Both the position numbers and the translations under genes were made by a program. Below the pieces are notes generated by a model. That model was not told where the DNA came from and made no database searches. It saw only the letters and a list, made by a program, of their open reading frames with translations. From the NCBI GenBank assembly GCA_033283325.1, contig JAWMQO010000006.1, forward strand, positions 1 to 64,000: a stretch of DNA of 64,000 nt, read 5' to 3'. This document shows positions 62,999 through 64,000 of this stretch, piece after piece (the stretch's first letter is position 1; every line of letters begins with the position of its first letter). The stretch is from Mangrovimicrobium sp033283325 (lineage in GTDB: Bacteria > Pseudomonadota > Gammaproteobacteria > Pseudomonadales > Halieaceae).

Positions 62999-64000
62999 TT
63001 ACTTGCCGCAGGAGGACGTGGCGGCAACTTCCATCATGGCCTGCCGGATCTCACCGCCGATGCCCATTTCCTTGGTGGACTTGGCAACACAGGAGACATA
63101 CTGACCGTGGTTCGGCGCATCATCACAGCCACACTCGTCGGCAACATCGTGCTTGATCATCCACAGAGAGTCGTTGTGCTGGTGTGCTGTGGGGTGCTGG
63201 ATGTTGACGAAGAAGGTGAAGGGATCGCGCGGGTCGTTCTTGAAGCCGGTGGGCTCTGAACCGTATTTGCCCAGGCTGGCGAACAGGGAGACAGATTCGG
63301 CTACGCCGTCCTTGTCCTCGTCTACCGCCATGAACACGTCACCAGGGTTTTCATCCTCGATCATGAAGATGTTGCCGACGGTGTCGGTAGCCAGGTTGTC
63401 CGGATCGTCCAGGCCGTAGGTGGAATCGCTCGGGTTACCGGTGCCAACAGGATTGTTGCCGATAAGGTCGGGCGTCACTTCGCTGTTCACGTACTCACCG
63501 ACCACGGCACTGTTGCCGCCGGTCAGTTCGATGGAGTAAATGATGTTCTCGCTGGTCGTGGCGAAGTAAACAGCCTCGTTGCCACTGGCCATGACACCTA
63601 CGGTCAGGTCTTCCGGGCGGCCGTAGGGCGTGCCGTTGAGCTCGTCAGCGGCATAGCGGCCACCGCGATTGGTGAAATCGTAGGGGTCCTGCGCAGTCAT
63701 CACGGTTCCATCCGCGGCAACCATGGTCACCCAGGTAGCGCTACCGGTTCTGGGGCTGGCTGAGGCGTCGTAGTTTGCGGCCGGGTCGCCGTCGAATGCG
63801 TCCACCACCAGTACCTGCACCTCGCCCGCGCTCAGGTCACCCGGAACGCTCGGAATCATGCGGTAGATGGAGCCGGAGTTGTACTCGTCGATGAAGTAGA
63901 GGTTGCCGTCGCCATCGAACTGGATACCTTCGTGTGAAACCGAGGGAATGTTGGACAGCCAGCGCCACAGCGCGTCAGCAGTGCCGGTAGCAGTGGTCGG
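62999..64000 (-). CDS. PhoX-like (DUF839) protein, 3' part
   Basis: The last 333 residues; the 5' end lies beyond the window. EGIQFDGDGNLYFIDEYNSG, PEDLTVGVMASGNEAVYFAT and LDDPDNLATDTVGNIFMIED match the beta-propeller of PhoX-type alkaline phosphatases, which use calcium and iron; the DPDNL segment is a typical family motif. Acidic residues are abundant. Annotated PhoX proteins cleave phosphate esters in the periplasm, but many DUF839 members are untested. Confidence 0.8.
   Translation of the reverse strand, partial: PTTATGTADALWRWLSNIPSVSHEGIQFDGDGNLYFIDEYNSGSIYRMIPSVPGDLSAGEVQVLVVDAFDGDPAANYDASASPRTGSATWVTMVAADGTVMTAQDPYDFTNRGGRYAADELNGTPYGRPEDLTVGVMASGNEAVYFATTSENIIYSIELTGGNSAVVGEYVNSEVTPDLIGNNPVGTGNPSDSTYGLDDPDNLATDTVGNIFMIEDENPGDVFMAVDEDKDGVAESVSLFASLGKYGSEPTGFKNDPRDPFTFFVNIQHPTAHQHNDSLWMIKHDVADECGCDDAPNHGQYVSCVAKSTKEMGIGGEIRQAMMEVAATSSCGK

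Overview
The window looks like chromosome of a marine gammaproteobacterium from the Pseudomonadales/Cellvibrionales area, plausibly Halieaceae-like. This is an inference from high GC, Pseudomonas-type gene neighbourhoods (dksA-gluQ-cbrXAB-crcZ-pcnB-folK-panBC and a Pil-Chp chemosensory cluster) and typical gammaproteobacterial housekeeping proteins. No rRNA or tRNA gene is visible, so the genus cannot be fixed.

Region 1 (1-6983) is a sedentary chromosomal integron. Seven gene cassettes (the last cut by the window edge) are read leftward and separated by six attC sites of two sequence families. Every cassette encodes a small, membrane-spanning, unrecognised protein. The integrase gene intI is divergent from the cassettes, sits directly behind a perfect LexA box, and overlaps by 14 nt the gene for the error-prone polymerase DnaE2 (ImuC). 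Cassette recombination and SOS mutagenesis therefore appear to form one SOS operon.

Region 2 (7066-18338): a GH79 heparanase-like hydrolase, a VOC protein, a cupin regulator and an esterase precede a leftward surface-glycan cluster. This holds a sulfotransferase-like protein, an ELM1-like protein, three glycosyltransferases, a YrbL-like kinase, an O-antigen ligase and another glycosyltransferase; several of its genes are joined by ATGA overlaps.

Region 3 (18360-38129): argG, pyrC and rnt, with two long foldback elements between argG and pyrC; a chalcone-isomerase-like/TonB fusion; the chemosensory cluster pilG-like, pilI, pilJ, chpA, chpC (no pilK or chpB); then a Lon-N domain protein, a Cys-cluster protein, an MMPL exporter and mpl.

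Region 4 (38130-53907): an 800-bp structured non-coding stretch, PPi-type phosphofructokinase beside pyrophosphatase, a REP doublet, a carboxypeptidase-like gene, sfsA, dksA, gluQ and the carbon-regulation locus cbrX-cbrA-cbrB. In the cbrB-pcnB gap a sigma-54 promoter leads into a non-coding RNA with repeated AATAACAATAACA motifs, the layout of Pseudomonas CrcZ. Then pcnB, folK, a deoxynucleoside kinase, panB and panC follow.

Region 5 (54056-64000): acs, an 8-bp tandem repeat with two further foldbacks, a SEC-C/TPR/GT41 O-GlcNAc-transferase-like protein, an exported protein with two CXXCH haem motifs and seven 22-residue Cys repeats, a TPR-sulfotransferase, and the 3' part of a PhoX-like gene.
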